A stretch of 64,000 nucleotides of DNA from Eutypella sp. D-1 (GCA_023313575.1 JAJTTP010000002.1:2666001-2730000), one strand, 5' to 3'. Shown: positions 34,332 through 46,673, counted from the stretch's first letter. The notes: generated from the sequence alone by a model not told the origin. Made by a program: numbers and translations.

Positions 34332-35902
34332 TTACCGCAGGGGGTTCTGGGTCTTGGGGCGTATGGCGCGGACGCGGATGACGAGGGAGCGGGAATCGAA
34401 CTTGCCGGACTTAGGGTCCCACCAGGCAAAGACGTCGAGGGTGAGGCGGGAGCGCGGGGTGTCGAACTCGACGACGCCGCTGACGCTAATAGAGCCGCGG
34501 GGCGGGTAGTCGCGCAGGGGCTGCCACGACTGCGACAGCTTCTGCTTGAAGGCCTGCCACGGCCCGCTCGTGTGCTCCTGCGCCACTTTCACCGCGTAGA
34601 TGTCGCGCGCGCTCCGCTGCTTGCCCGTCGCCTGGTTGGGCGCCGCGGGGAGCGGGTTGTTGCCGCCGACGCCCGCCGAGGGTCCGGAGGAGGAGGAGGC
34701 CGGGGGCGTGTTGGCGGTCGCGGGATCAGTCGGGGTGTTGTTAGTTGGGGGCAGCGGGCTGGGCGATTTAGAATCGTCTTTTTGTTGCGGCTTCTGCATT
34801 TGTTGCTGTATCTTCTCGAGGGTCTGCTGAAGGTTCGGCTTCGCCTGGTCCGTCTGTTGTTCCTGTCCCAAGACCTTGGCGACGGCCGAGGCATTCTGTT
34901 TCATGAGCGCGCCGGTGAAGCTCCATAAGGACATGGTGAGGGCAGAGGGCCAGAGAATGCGTTTTATGCGAAAGACGTCCCAGGAGCTCACTGGGCGGTT
35001 GTCGATATAGATTCCGTCATCGTCGATAATTATGCTGTGACTGGGTTAGCAACCGGACGGTGACGAAGGAAAAGGGGCAGGGCGGGGAAGGATTCCATAC
35101 CCTTTCCTCACGAACGTCGGGGGTGGTTTGCTCGGATATAAGACGTTCATCATGTACCTGACAATCCTTATATCCTTGCCGTACCTATGTACGATCAAGG
35201 GGTGATTTTCTAATGCGGCCTTGCATAAGTAGGCAAGCCTATCTACGGCAGCGGTTAGCTTGATATGATTCCCACATGCTTCCCACATGATTCCCAGGCC
35301 ATAAAAAGGGGGGTAAGCAATGGTATAGTCAAATAGTTATTGGGGTGCACAAACATTCAAGATCCCTCACGAGAGCATGATTCTTGCTCACTTTGATGAA
35401 GGTCTGCCATTCAGGATCGGACCCCCTATAGGGGAGGGGCTCGACTTGCTTGGTGGTGAAGGGGAGTGGGATGATAAAGGGTTCGATCTCGTCGTCGAGT
35501 TCCTTGCGCTCCTTCTCGGTCATCTGCGCCTCCTGCTCATCGAGCCAATCGCCCAGGGTGCCGAAGACGGTAGATGTGTACACTTGGTAGCAGGCGTAGA
35601 AAACGCCAGCACCCATGACGAAGTTCCTGTAAATGTAAGACGATATGATAGGTCAACATCAACATATATTGTCTCTCTCTCTTGTCTCTTGGGCAAGTAG
35701 AGTAGCCGGGGCGCAGGGGCAGGAAGGGGGGTAGGAAGGCTTACATTGGCCTGAACCATTTCCGGCGCACCTTCACTCGTTGCAGGCGGAATATCTGGGG
35801 AGAAGAGGAGGAACCTGGTGATATTCCATATGAGGTGGACAAGGAATTGGTCCTCCGGCTCAGGGATAGTATATTAGGTCTGGTCCGAAGAAAGCGGAAC
35901 AT
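34332..35902 (-). CDS. Conserved fungal mitochondrial protein with Gln-rich linker, function unknown
   Basis: Four exons join in frame: 35902-35745, 35626-35392, 35258-35101 and 35040-34332, giving 419 residues. The N-terminus (MFRFLRTRPNILSLSRRTNS) has Arg and Ser but no acid, a good mitochondrial presequence. A Trp/aromatic membrane-like segment follows (NFVMGAGVFYACYQVY, residues 54-69). The middle has EEIEPFIIPLPFTTK-like and SDPEWQTFIK segments, typical of a conserved Pezizomycotina family whose function I do not know. After HSIIIDDDGIYIDNRPVSSW comes a long Gln- and Pro-rich linker (about 220-300), then a beta-rich C-terminal domain (RGSISVSGVVEFDTPRSRLT). Intron 2 uses an AAG acceptor at 35259, which keeps the frame. 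An 8-base tandem repeat lies upstream of the start. Confidence 0.75.
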
Positions 35903-36009
35903 GATAGAAGAGTTGGGCGGGCGAGGCACGCCAGCAGCAGAAGTGCGGCGGCGGCCGGAGCGAAGGAGGGGCGCAAGTCCGGAGCGAGATTTCGAGGTTC
36001 GTAGACGGG

Positions 36010-36048
36010 GGAAGGCGGGCAGGCGGGCAGGCGGGCAGGCGGGCAAGC
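36010..36048. repeat. Tandem AGGCGGGC repeat, about four copies
   Basis: Consecutive AGGCGGGC units with small variants lie about 110-145 bases upstream of the start codon of the mitochondrial protein gene, in its probable 5' UTR or promoter. Confidence 0.7.
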
Positions 36049-36149
36049 GGGGGGGAAGTGGACAAGGAGGAGACTCGGGCCAAGCCGTTTGGCAAGTTGT
36101 AGCGGAGTTAGAGAGGTTAGAGAGTTATCAGAGGGTTGTTGAACAATTC

Positions 36150-37236
36150 CACTTGTAATAGATCAGTAGCGGGGACAGGGTATATAAGAGGCACGCGCAC
36201 GAATTCGTACGTCACGATGTCTTGGACTAAATATTTAAAAAGGGCAGTTTTGTCTCGTTTCAGCACAATATAAAATAAACGCAGAATGGACAAAATGGAG
36301 TGGCCAGAAAAAACGAAAGAAAATCACGTTACGGAGGAAGGTTTATGCAGAGGGTATGCTTAGAATTTTCAGAATGTGACACGGCAGATGATATTATGTA
36401 GAAAGCTGGAGATAATGGAAAGATTTCACAGGTTTGACAGGTTTGGATCTCCAGATGAGGGCTGTTCCCTTCCAGACTTTCGATAGCTTACCTGGGGTTT
36501 CGATGATTAGGGGAGGCAAAGGCGTCTTAGGCGTCATATTAGGTACATAGAGGCCCTACAGAAATACAGTGTGTATTAATTACGTACCGACTGTGGGGTA
36601 TCTGCTACTTATCACTCCATGTACAGTGCGATAACAGGGGTCACATACGGACTGATAGGATTATCCCATAACTTAGGTACCTTCAATCACGGATTAATGC
36701 ATCTATCCATCTGCATCAAAACTTATGCGTTAATAGGTAGTTACGTATAGCTATTGTTAGGTACGACTATAAGCTGCTCCTTCGTAGTTACCTACCTACT
36801 AAGAATAAAAAGCACCTCAGGTGTACCTACCATATGAAGCAACCAGTACAAGTAGCTTGCAGTAAAGTAACAGTAATCAATTGGATACTACTTAGGTCGT
36901 ACCTAAACTTGGTACGTCGTCATCTCCAATTACATAGTAACGCTCCAATCCCAAATAGGCAATACCTATCTACCTACCAGCCTACTGCATAAGGTCTACT
37001 ATCTCTATACCTTTACTACCTGTTACGTACCAACTGGTTACATACTTGTATAAGACAACAACTAAACCTCTCCACGAATCTCCTAGACAGATAGCGACAA
37101 CATCTTGGTCGACAACTTAAGTCGGCACTTTCCCCCCTTTTTTTCAACCACCGATACCAGTCCCCCAAAAACGACCAAATACAAAAACGAGTCTTCCGAT
37201 TATATTATTCCAGGGGAGCTACAGCAAATCGCCAGT
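36150..37236. other. Divergent promoter region with TACCTA/TAGGTA words
   Basis: About 1.1 kb between two divergent genes. CCTACCTAC, TAGGTAC and GTTACGTA words are frequent from 36540 to 37030. I see no gene. The open frame before 37237 is taken as untranslated leader. Confidence 0.45.
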
Positions 37237-38545
37237 ATGAGGCTGCTGTACAGCTTCATCTTGCCTTCTGCCCTGGCCGGCATCGCGAGAGCAGACTCCC
37301 CCCAAGAAGCAGAGGCCTATATCATCCGACAGCCCAGAGACACCACCAACACAGCCCATTCATCCTCCTCCTCGGCCCCCTCGATACCCAGCGAACTGGC
37401 CCAGGCCATCCTGCTCCAGCGCATCAGCACCCCAGACCAGCCATCAGTACTAGGCCAACTCCCCTCCGACGACGACGAGGTCGACGCGATCGGCTACATC
37501 AACCAGTTCGGCAAGCCGACGTCGCCGCTGTTCGCCGGAGGACCCAACGACGATGCGAAGGCTCCTCCCAAACAGCTCATCATCGCCTTCTCCGGCGCCA
37601 GCGACGAGGACCGCGACGCCCTCCGCGCCGCCGCGTCCGGCGTCGACCTTGCCTTCACGTCGCCGCGCCTGAGCGCCCTGCCCACCGAGGAACGACAGCA
37701 GTGCATCTTCAAGCGCGCCATCGATCCCAATGACCCCAAGTGCTGGCATGGTTTACCGACCCAGGTTCTGCGTGTCGATGCTTCTAAAGTAAGGCTTCTA
37801 CCGTTAACAACTCAGGGCTCTGCTTTCTATGCCCTGCTATACTATGTCGTGTTGAGTCGAGGCTAGCTAGCTTTGTCTCCTCAATATCGGCACAATGGAA
37901 TTATATACAGGCTCTTGCCGGCTGCTTACTTACACATTGGCTTGTCTCGCGTAGGAAGCCAACTCGATCACCGAACTCAAGAACAACATCGCCACCCTGA
38001 AGACCCGCGCCGAGAAGGGTGAGATGGAGACCGTGATCCTCTTCCTCGCCGCGCCCTCTGCCGACGACGCCGCCGCCGACCTCCGCCGCCGAGAGCTGGC
38101 CCAGGAACAAGTCCTCTCCTCAAGCCCCGTAAAAAACGCGGCAGAAGACGAAGACGACGACGACGACACCGAGCCCGCCGAGCCCTCCAACTCCGTCTAC
38201 CCAGCCTGCTTCACCTCCTACGAAGCCTGCATGTCCGGGACATCAGATTGCTCAGGCCACGGGGAATGCGCCGCGCGGTGGAAAGACCAGGGCGACGCGG
38301 GCTCGTGCTTCGTATGCCGGTGCCTGCAGACCACCGAGAAGGGCGCCGACGGCCGCGAGGCGCTGTACCGCTGGGGCGGGGCCGCGTGCCAGAAGATCGA
38401 CGTCAGCACGCCGTTCTGGCTCTTCGCCGGCGTCACCCTCGCCCTCGTTGCCACCGTTACTTTTGCTGTCGGCCTGCTCTTCGGCGTCGGCCAGGAGAAA
38501 CTCCCCGGTGTCATCGGTGCCGGCGTCTCGCGCGGCGGTAAGTAG
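37237..38545 (+). CDS. Vps3844-family (DUF3844) ER/vacuolar-sorting membrane protein
   Basis: Two exons, 37237-37788 and 37955-38545, give 380 residues. The start chosen gives a good signal peptide (MRLLYSFILPSALAGIARA); the frame is open upstream, but those residues would bury the signal. The lumenal part is followed by an acidic patch (EDEDDDDD, about 248-255). Next comes the diagnostic Cys-rich EGF-like segment of Vps3844 with Cys at 269, 276, 283, 289, 302, 305, 307 and 329 (CSGHGEC, CFVCRC), then a single membrane helix at about 337-360 (FWLFAGVTLALVATVTF) and a short tail. Family knowledge: fungal single-pass proteins linked to protein sorting; the exact role is poorly known. Confidence 0.88.
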
Positions 38546-39352
38546 GCCAACCGTCGCCGATTGGCCTGACCTGACGAACCGGACCGGACCAGACCAGACC
38601 GGGTGAAAGGATGGAATAGGTGGATATGGGGGTGGATTCATAAGATAAGGGGATGCTACTAGTAGAAGAAAGACAACACCAAATATGAGCGAGAGAGCAA
38701 GAGCAAGAGCGAGGGGGGAAAGGGGTAGGCGGGTGCATAAGAGATCGACCTACCGAGCAAGCTTGGGTTGGGACTGCAACTGCAACTGGATTAAGTAAGA
38801 CTGGTGATTTCTCGCGATCACCCCCTTGTGTGTGTAAACTTTTTTTTATTTTTTTATGATTTTTGGGTTCTTAAATACGAAAGTACTACCTCTAGAAACT
38901 GGAACTCTGTATTGATATCGGACCATATTGGGAAGAAAAGAAAGAAAGAAAGAAAAGCGGCCATCACATCAAATTGGACAAATTTATAATATGACCCATC
39001 CATCATCACCTTTCTTTTTTTTCGATGTAGTAGTTAGTTAGTTGCCCTGGCCTTGTGTATGCTGGCGAGTCCATCTATGGACAAGCGAGCAAAGAGGTTC
39101 TAGAGATAATGCCCTCGGGCATAAGACATGCAAATGCATACGAAAAGAAAAAGAAAAAAAACCACATCAACAGGGGGAGTAGGTGCGCAGTTATTCATCC
39201 AGCGCAGCCCCCTAACCGAGAACAAATCAATCAACCAGTTCCGGTCACAGACGAAAGATTTTTGTCCCGAAGAAACACGACCGGGGGGGTATCATGGCAA
39301 TCTAATCTACATATACACATCTATCAAACCCCAACGTATGATTCACATCACA
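38546..39352. other. Convergent spacer
   Basis: The 3' flanks of Vps3844 and Ntr2. It has T runs at 38839-38857 and (GAAA)n at 38932-38955. I see no gene; the plus frames around 39055-39831 are antisense to Ntr2. Confidence 0.45.
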
Positions 39353-41128
39353 CTACGCGTCGTCACCGTCCGCCCGCGGAACCCGCACAGGCGTCGTACC
39401 CAGGCTCTCGAGCCCCCTATCCATCACAAGCGGCGTCGGCGTCCCCGGTGCGCTCCCGCCGCCACCGCCGCCGCCTATGCGAACCTGATCAAGCAAAGAC
39501 TTCGCCCTCTCCGCCGCGTCGCCATTCGCCGCAGCACCTGCACCCGCGCGGTCCGGATCCTCTCCACCCCCACCCCCATCACCAAGAACGAGACGCCGAT
39601 ACCGCTCGCCCGCCTGATCAAGTAGCTTCTGGACCTCGGGCTCGCGGGCGGCGATATCGTCGCGTTCCGCGCGGAGCGCGGCGACGTGTGCGCGGGCGCG
39701 GACGGCCTCGTCGCGACGGGCGCGCAGCTTCGCGCCGAACGCGGCCGCAAGGTCCGCGAGGTCCGGAAGCGGCGCTATGCGGTGTGGCACGGGCACCACG
39801 CCATCCCCGCCGTTCTGGCTCTTCTTCTTGATGAGCGCCTCCCGCTCCGCGGCTAGACCGTCCATCCCGCGTCGCGTCTGCGCGGCCTCGTATGCGGCGC
39901 GCCGCTCTGCTTCCGAGGCGTCGGATTCTTCGGAGAGCAGGGCTTCCGCCGCGGCGGCGTCGTCGGCGGTATGGGTTGTTGTTGAGGTTGTGGCGGCCGG
40001 ACCCTCGCCCCGCCCCTCGGCTTCGTCGATTAGCGATGCCATCTGTGCGCGCTGTCGGCGGCGGGCGTCGCGCTCGGCGCGCCGGCCTAAAGAGAGTCCG
40101 CCGTCCTCGACGAACTCGTCGAAGCCCTCGCCGAGGTCCTCGTCCTCGCGCACCAGCCGCGTGCCCTCTGCCTCCCCACCCCTTGTCTTCCGGCTCAGCA
40201 CGCTGAGGTACGAGTCCCCGGTCCGCCGACTGTCGATGAGTTGATTATTGGTGCTGTTGTTGTTTTCTTCGTCGTCTGAGAGCGCGATGTAGTCGTCTGC
40301 CTGTGAGCCCGCCTGCTTAGCGAGCCGCGCCCGCCGCTCCTTCTTCTCCCGGATCTGTGCCTCTGTCAGGATCTCGGTTTGGTGTGGCGGCGGCGGGGGG
40401 GCGGCTGAGGAACTATCGGCATCGTCGACGATCATGGCGCCTTCGAGTTCTGAGGGGTCGAGGGACATCTCCTCGTCGCCATCGGCGGCGGCGGTCACCG
40501 GGCGATCGCGCGGGGGTGGCGGCGTGTTGGGCGTCGAGCTCTGCAGCTCCGATAAGTGCTCCTTGCTGTAGGACCGGAGTTCGGCGTCGGTAGACCGAAG
40601 TGGCAGGCCGCCGATCCCCGGCAGGTTTCTGGCCACGCCTTTTGTCTTCTTGTAAGTGCCTCTCTCGGCTGCCGCCTTCCGCGGCGTCGACACCTCCCCG
40701 CCTAGCATTAGCGAGTCCCCGTCCCCGTCTCCGTCTCCGTCTCCATCACCGTTCCCATTTCCGTCGTTCTCGCCTCCATCGCCACCATAATCAGCTTCGC
40801 TAGGTCCGAAAGATAACCGCGATGCTACGGACGCGCGCTTCTTCGTCTTGGCCGCTGCGGCGGACTTGGTTTGCTGAGGACGCACGACGCGCACGGGTGC
40901 GCCGCCGTTAGCGTCATCGTCGTCGCCGTCGTCGTCGTCGTTTACATTGATGCTCTTGCGCAAGGAGGACTGCTTCAACGGCCGCCTCGTCTTGAAGGTG
41001 GCTTGTAGGGCGGGTTCTTGCTGCGGCTCGATTGGTGTGTCTAGGCCCAGTCCTAGAGGGCTGTCGTTGTCATCATCTTCCTGGACTTTGATCTTACGCG
41101 CTTTCCGCTTTGCTCCGAACGCGCTCAT
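39353..41128 (-). CDS. NTR2: Nineteen-complex-related protein 2 (Ntr2), spliceosome disassembly
   Basis: Intronless 591-codon frame. The beginning MSAFGAKRKARKIKVQEDDD and SRLSFGPSEADYGG match the conserved N-terminus of fungal Ntr2, which with Ntr1 recruits the helicase Prp43 to release the intron lariat in the nucleus. A run of Gly-Asp repeats (about 122-138) and many acidic and Ala-rich stretches make it highly disordered. A helical region with EKKERRARLAKQAG and DDYIALSDDE (about 265-290) resembles the Ntr2 core. A coiled-coil with many Arg and Glu is present at about 460-520. A Gly/Ala-rich tail closes the protein. GC-rich codon use agrees with its housekeeping neighbours. Confidence 0.75.
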   Translation of the reverse strand: MSAFGAKRKARKIKVQEDDDNDSPLGLGLDTPIEPQQEPALQATFKTRRPLKQSSLRKSINVNDDDDGDDDDANGGAPVRVVRPQQTKSAAAAKTKKRASVASRLSFGPSEADYGGDGGENDGNGNGDGDGDGDGDGDSLMLGGEVSTPRKAAAERGTYKKTKGVARNLPGIGGLPLRSTDAELRSYSKEHLSELQSSTPNTPPPPRDRPVTAAADGDEEMSLDPSELEGAMIVDDADSSSAAPPPPPHQTEILTEAQIREKKERRARLAKQAGSQADDYIALSDDEENNNSTNNQLIDSRRTGDSYLSVLSRKTRGGEAEGTRLVREDEDLGEGFDEFVEDGGLSLGRRAERDARRRQRAQMASLIDEAEGRGEGPAATTSTTTHTADDAAAAEALLSEESDASEAERRAAYEAAQTRRGMDGLAAEREALIKKKSQNGGDGVVPVPHRIAPLPDLADLAAAFGAKLRARRDEAVRARAHVAALRAERDDIAAREPEVQKLLDQAGERYRRLVLGDGGGGGEDPDRAGAGAAANGDAAERAKSLLDQVRIGGGGGGGSAPGTPTPLVMDRGLESLGTTPVRVPRADGDDA

Positions 41129-42718
41129 TATGTGTTGACTAGCAGAAAGACAACCGGTTGACGAGAAAATATGGAATGAAGAAGTTGGTTTGGATGTACC
41201 TGGGTATAGCTTTTTAGTTCCATATATTTACCTAAAAAGATACTGATCTCGACCTACGTAAATATGTAATTAACCGGCGAAGTACCTACGGCTGGTTCCA
41301 CTTTTAACGGTCGTCCATGGTAGGTACCACTTTAGGAAGTACTTCTTCCTATGCAGGTATGTGGTAACCAGGGCCGTTGCCCGGCCACCACTAACCCACA
41401 TCGGGATAGGTGTTATCGATACCGTATTATCGATACCGCCTATAACCGATATGTTATTGAATAGAATAGAATAGATCAGTAGATAGATTCTTTCCCTTTT
41501 ACAATAATAACCAGAGTCCAGATCCCAGAATATATCAGTGTCTACTATACGTAACGTAGCCACTCGGTATTATTGGGAAGGACCAATAAGCACAGGTAGG
41601 TCCTTCATGTAAGTACCTAAGTATGCTAATAAGCTTGGAACTTCCTGAAGTTGGGAACTTTGAAACCTGTAATATAATATTCGAGCATGCCGGTGAGAGC
41701 AGACAGAAAAAAATATATTCTGCTCCATCCATGGATTCCCATGATAAGTCCCGAGGTCATCAACCTCTCTTTTAATCAACTCCAAGGTTGCCGTACATGG
41801 TATCAATCTACGTTCCGCTATGTACTGGGTGCCTACCTCGGCAGGTGTGCCCTATACACACAGTAGTCGCACCATGGATGCATGGTGACGAACAACGATC
41901 GCTCAGATGAAGAGTTAGATGCCATTGATGAACTTTTAGAAGATCTAAGGACGCCTGGCTAAACCATACAGATCATCAAGGTTTGGCTTCTCTCATGGCA
42001 TAAGTGAAATAGTGATGGAAATTATATAGGAACCGTCGCCCTACTTGATTACCCGTCAATTCGCCCGCACAACTCGTCGCAAGGTTTAGGAGTCTTACCG
42101 TCGCCTTGGGAGTCGGTGACTGAAGGACCTCGGCACGAGTGTATCCATAGTAACTGTAGACAACATCAATCCAACACATTCACCCATTTAATTCATTGGA
42201 TCGGATGGTTGGGGAAAAAGGATATCCAGGACCCTGCTGCATTGCACTACCTACCACTAACTCGGCTCCCTCGGTCCTGTCACTAATTAGCTGATGCTAC
42301 TTCGAGTCATAACCATGATCATGATCGAACTATCACGGTCTGTTAATCCTCTTTGAGTTGAGCTACTACACGAAGTAGCTATAGGGGGGGAGGGGGATCG
42401 GACTTAAGGATGCATGGAACTTTACGCCCTAAGATCGCCTTGGCATATAAGTTCCAGGATCTCTCCCTGTGCTGGATCAGGGATCCTTCTGTCTTCATAG
42501 CAATAGCAATATTACAGTTCCTACAATATATATATATTACTGCGGTCGTGTAAACCGCGATACTAGCACGGGCGTCCCATTATCCCTTACTATATCTATC
42601 TTATCGCGTGTTGCTTTAAATAACCACCTCTCCCCATCCTTCTCCCTCGGTGTCACACCGAACCATCATCGGTCTTATCACTTACTGACCCAGCTTTACC
42701 GGGATACATCCGTATATC
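41129..42718. other. Divergent spacer between Ntr2 and SDR genes
   Basis: About 1.6 kb, AT-rich, with ATCGATACCG-type repeats at 41415-41450 and GAATAGAATAGA near 41460. No gene was recognised. Confidence 0.45.
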
Positions 42719-43996
42719 ATGGGCAACATCTTCAGTCAAATTTACTTTATCCCCGCCCCAACCCTAACGGAGAAGAATTGTCCCAATCAGAAAGGACGGG
42801 TAGGTAGCACCCACTTATCAACTTTTCTTACACTATATATATACATATCCATCATTCTGATCCGTTCACATATATAGGTCTTCCTCGTGACGGGTGGTTA
42901 CGCCGGCGTGGGTCTCGAGCTGTGCAAGATCCTCTACGCCCACGATGCGACCGTCTGCATCGCCGGACGCTCCGAGACTAAGGCCAAGAGCGCCATCTCG
43001 ATAATCAAGAAGGCGGCCCCCAACAGCAGCGGCCAGCTCGAGTTTCTGCAACTCGACCTGTCCGACCTGTCCACCATCAAGCCCGCCGTCCAGACTTTCA
43101 CGGCACGGCAAGAGCGCCTCGACGTGCTCGTCAATAATGCCGGTGTTCGTTCTCTCCCCGTCCACACCCCCCCCCCCGCTTTGCCCCGTGCTTTCCGAGC
43201 CCTTCGGCTAGCATCCCTTACCTCTACGCAGCTCACCCCCATCTAACATACTCTTCGCAGGTTATGTTTCCTCCCAAGGGTAGCACCGATGCGCAGGGGA
43301 ACGATCTGCAGGTAGGCACGAACTGTCTGGGGCCGTACCTGCTGTACCAGCAGCTTCTGCCGCTGCTGAGCAAGACGGCGGCGTCGGCGCCGACGGCCAG
43401 CGTGCGCGTCGCGTGGGCCGGGTCCATCGCCGTGCACATCGCGGCGCCACGCCCGCACGGCGTCGTCCTCGACGACGCGGGCCGGCCCACGGACCGCGGC
43501 GTCAAGATCAACTACGCCCAGACCAAGGTCGGCAACGCCTTCCTGGCCCGCGAGCTCGCCAAGTCCACCCCGCAGACCGGCGTCGTCCACGCCGCCTTCA
43601 ACCCGGGCAACCTGCGCACCGAACTTCAGCGCCACTGGTCCGGCCTCGACGCCTGGTTCACGGTGAGTAGTCGCCCTTGTACTTTCCCTTTCCCTTGCCC
43701 TTCTACATACGCTCCCCGCTCGACGCTAGGCTGTATACTAATGGGGCTATTTTCGGCTGGAAAAGGACAAGTTCGTGGTGAATCCGCCCATCTACGGCGC
43801 CTACACGGAGCTCTTCACGATCCTCACGCCGGAGTTGACGCCCGCCAAGAGCGGGGCCTACGTCTACCCCTGGGGTCGGTTCGGCCCCCTCCCGAAAGGG
43901 ATCGAGAAGTCCTTGAAGACGCAGTCCGAGGGCGGGACGGGGATCGCCGCTAAATTCGTGGAGTGGTGCGGGACGCAGGTCGCTCCGTTCTCGTAG
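42719..43996 (+). CDS. Short-chain dehydrogenase/reductase (retinol-dehydrogenase-like SDR)
   Basis: Four exons join in frame: 42719-42799, 42878-43144, 43261-43662 and 43766-43996, giving 326 residues. Features: Rossmann TGGYAGVG at residues 32-39, AGRS after strand 2 (NADP-type Arg), LDLSDLSTIK, NNAG at 113-116, and the catalytic triad Ser 171, Tyr 201 and Lys 205 (NYAQTKVGN). The N-terminus MGNIFSQIY and TEKNCPNQKGR is typical of this fungal SDR group. The last intron ends in AAG in this model; the alternative AAG six bases later would remove two residues. Intron 2 uses the donor GTTCGT so that NNAG-VMFPP is contiguous. The substrate is unknown, probably a small hydrophobic ketone or alcohol. 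Confidence 0.87.
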
Positions 43997-45386
43997 CTCT
44001 GACGACGGAGCCCCGAACGTGATTGTAGAGCCGATGTCTTTGGAGGACCTTGTTGATTGGGAGAGCCAAATGCCAAGGCTTCGTTCATCCCTTCGTGTCT
44101 ATCACCGCCGCTCGAGAACTACGGCTTCGGCGGAATTATGACTCTGTGACGCTATTATCCATACGCCCGTTGTAGTCACACCCGGCAGAGCAGCATATGG
44201 AGGTGTCAACCATCAAACACATGCAAATTGTTTAGTCAGTCAGCTCAACGAGGAAGTCTCTGCTCGAAGTTCACGGCCGTTCTTTACAGTCCAGTCATTC
44301 GACCATTGGAAGGGGCCGCATGGTGCGGCCCATGGGGTTCTTTTTTTTTTTTCTAAGAATACCACGAGTATGTCGGTTGGTAGGAGCGCAGGAGGAGCAT
44401 CCAAAGTATGATATCGAAAGGGCCACACAACTTTAGCCACGGACTCTTTTACCTCGAAGATCATTTTAATCGATCTTGAATCATAAGGGAACTCAACGAC
44501 GATGTAGTCTTTCGCCCCGATCTGCTCCCCCCTATGTTGTAGTGCCATATATATATATAGTACGGCACCCACAGCCTCGTGTCCCTTCTCTTTGATCTTT
44601 TTTGAGGCCCCATGGAGGGCTCACATTGTTTCATATAACCCCTTTTCATCATCACTAAGCCACACACATACTCCTACCCTACATGCTGGTTACCGAACTT
44701 CTTGATACTACTCTACGTCGCAACCCCTTGATTGTTTAGGTTCCAGGTCACATACATCTTGGCTAGCAATATTAAGGAGTAAAGCTGTAAAACTCGGGAA
44801 AATTCTGGATAGGCCTCGCAGCGCTTCACTCAATGGCTCGTCCGGTCTTCGGTCAGGATAGTTAAGGTAGGAATATGAGATGCCGTGAGGTGTAGCCAAC
44901 GAGTAATGACCACATACTAAAGTGCATGTCTGTTCTGGAGTCAAATCATTGAGGCTTAGATTGACAACTGTGTTTGCGCGCAGCTCGAGAGATGGCAGCT
45001 CTCTTTCACAATCCCGGGTCAGGTAAAGTCGACATTCTTTTGTTATTTTCCTTTTTTCTTCTTCTTTTATTAAAAAAGAAATAATTCTTTTTCTTTCTAA
45101 ATACGTCTTCAAGTTTTATGTTTCTACTGTTGAAAGTAGATACCTGATGCCCCATTGATTGCCATATGTTCTCAGCTCCGAAAAGCTATTGGTCATATAG
45201 AACGAGGTGTCTTGCACGGTTCCATCTCTGTATCCCTCACACGCCGTGTTCATGCTGGGTACCATATGTTTTTTGTCGGCTTGCACCGCTCGTTTTAAAA
45301 CGAAAAGAAATTCGATTTTGGAGGGGAGAGTTTCATAAGTTCGTTCATCCTGCTGGGATAGAACGAGCATTGCGTAATAGCAAGGG
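43997..45386. other. Region with unresolved open frames
   Basis: About 1.4 kb. Two adjoining minus-strand frames (45370-45116 and 45112-44708) contain Cys-bearing segments (ACEGYRDG, ECRLYLTRDCERELP, TCTLVCGHYS) that look coding, and a GTATCT donor lies at 45143. I could not find an acceptor that keeps the second frame, so no gene is called. The remainder, including a T run at 44341-44353, holds nothing I recognise. Confidence 0.3.
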
Positions 45387-46673
45387 CTACACTGGGGAAT
45401 AGGACTCCACCGATTTCGTGTGGAGTGGTCTGGGAAACGTTATCAGTTTTGTAATAGAGGGGGCGCTCTTAATAGAAATCCGTAGCGTTGTGGCGCCGGT
45501 ACTGCAGGTCGGACTTGAATCCCCCATGCTGTCGATAGACGATGGTTGCTCACGGTGTCGCTTCATGTGCATTATATCAGGCGCCGTATGGATAATACCG
45601 CTATTTAATTGGAGGCTTTTGCTGGGGCGAAGTGTTGGAGCGCAGCCCATGAGGATGACCAGACACCTCTCGTTGCTCGCGAACCCGTTCACCACTCCGG
45701 CGTAGTCCACCAGGTGGGTCATATTCGAAAATCTTATTGTGATGTATAGTCTCAATAGTGTAGAGCCTATAGTAAGGAGAGGCGGAATGCCTATGAATGT
45801 GACGGAGATGAGCTTCTGGTCCCATCGCATTTGGAGCTTGTTGATGGCTATGGTGGGGACCAGCACGTGGATGAGGTCCGATAAGGCGAATGAACCTATG
45901 CTCACTCCTTGTTAATCCCATACCTGTGAACTGTGCAAGACGTGAACTTACCGAGCATGACGATTTGGGACGTTTGGTAGAGGCTGGGGTTCCACCATTC
46001 TACAGAGATACGGGGGTCCCAGAGCCTCTGAATCGGTCTCGGTTGCACCCACACGACTACCAGATCGACTAGACCGGCCACGGTGACAAGCGAGCTAAAT
46101 AACACCAGGAAGTATTTCAGCCATGGCTTGCTTGCGAGCTTGAAGAGGCGGATGTGAAAAATGGTGATGGAGATCCGTGCTAGGACGGAGGAAAGGTTGC
46201 CGGGAACTGTCGCAATCCACGCCCATTTGTTGATGCGTATCCGGTAATCGAGCTCGAGGTCCGTAAATATCAATTCCAGTTCCCAGCGCCACCCAGCTAG
46301 GAGGCACGCCTGGCATATGACCTGAAATACCTAGAGAAATATCGCCGTTAACACACGTGGTTCTTCTAGACCAGACCGCGACAGCGAATATAGTGCTTAG
46401 AAGGTCGAACGAAAGATTTTGAGCGGAGAGATTGACTAGACGCACCATCGCCGCGAGCATGACCCCGTCTTCTAAATAAAACCCATTTCTGTCCCATATC
46501 TGTAAAAATATTCGAGCACCTAGGGCTACGACGCATATCGCTGTCCACATTGATGTCATCATAATGACGATAGGCGCGGCGCTCACGACGGCACTGTAGA
46601 CTTGATCAGCCACGTGCTCCGGCATCGACATGACACGTGAGGGCAGTAAACTCGGATTCTGCCACGGTCGCAA
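45387..46673 (-). CDS. Pth11-like integral membrane protein (fungal rhodopsin domain)
   Basis: Three exons join in frame: 46673-46446, 46321-45952 and 45907-45387, giving 372 residues. Hydrophobic helices appear in the family order: IVIMMTSMWTAICVVALG, VICQACLLAGW, WIATVPGNLSSVLARISITI, YFLVLFSSLVTVAGLVDLVV, then FALSDLIHVLVPTIAI and LLTIGSTLLRLYI. LQMRWDQKLISV follows helix 6, and ISVEWWNPSLYQ lies in the extracellular loop. The C-terminal tail (about 130 residues) is polar. The last intron is short (44 bases) with an AAG acceptor. Relatives include Pth11 of Magnaporthe, a receptor for surface cues; most members have no known ligand. The start could instead be the Met 15 codon (MSMPEHVADQ). 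Confidence 0.8.

Noticed and set aside
39055..39831. 258-codon plus-strand frame with Pro/Arg-rich tail
   Set aside because: Its 3' half is antisense to Ntr2 and its 5' half is low-complexity spacer.
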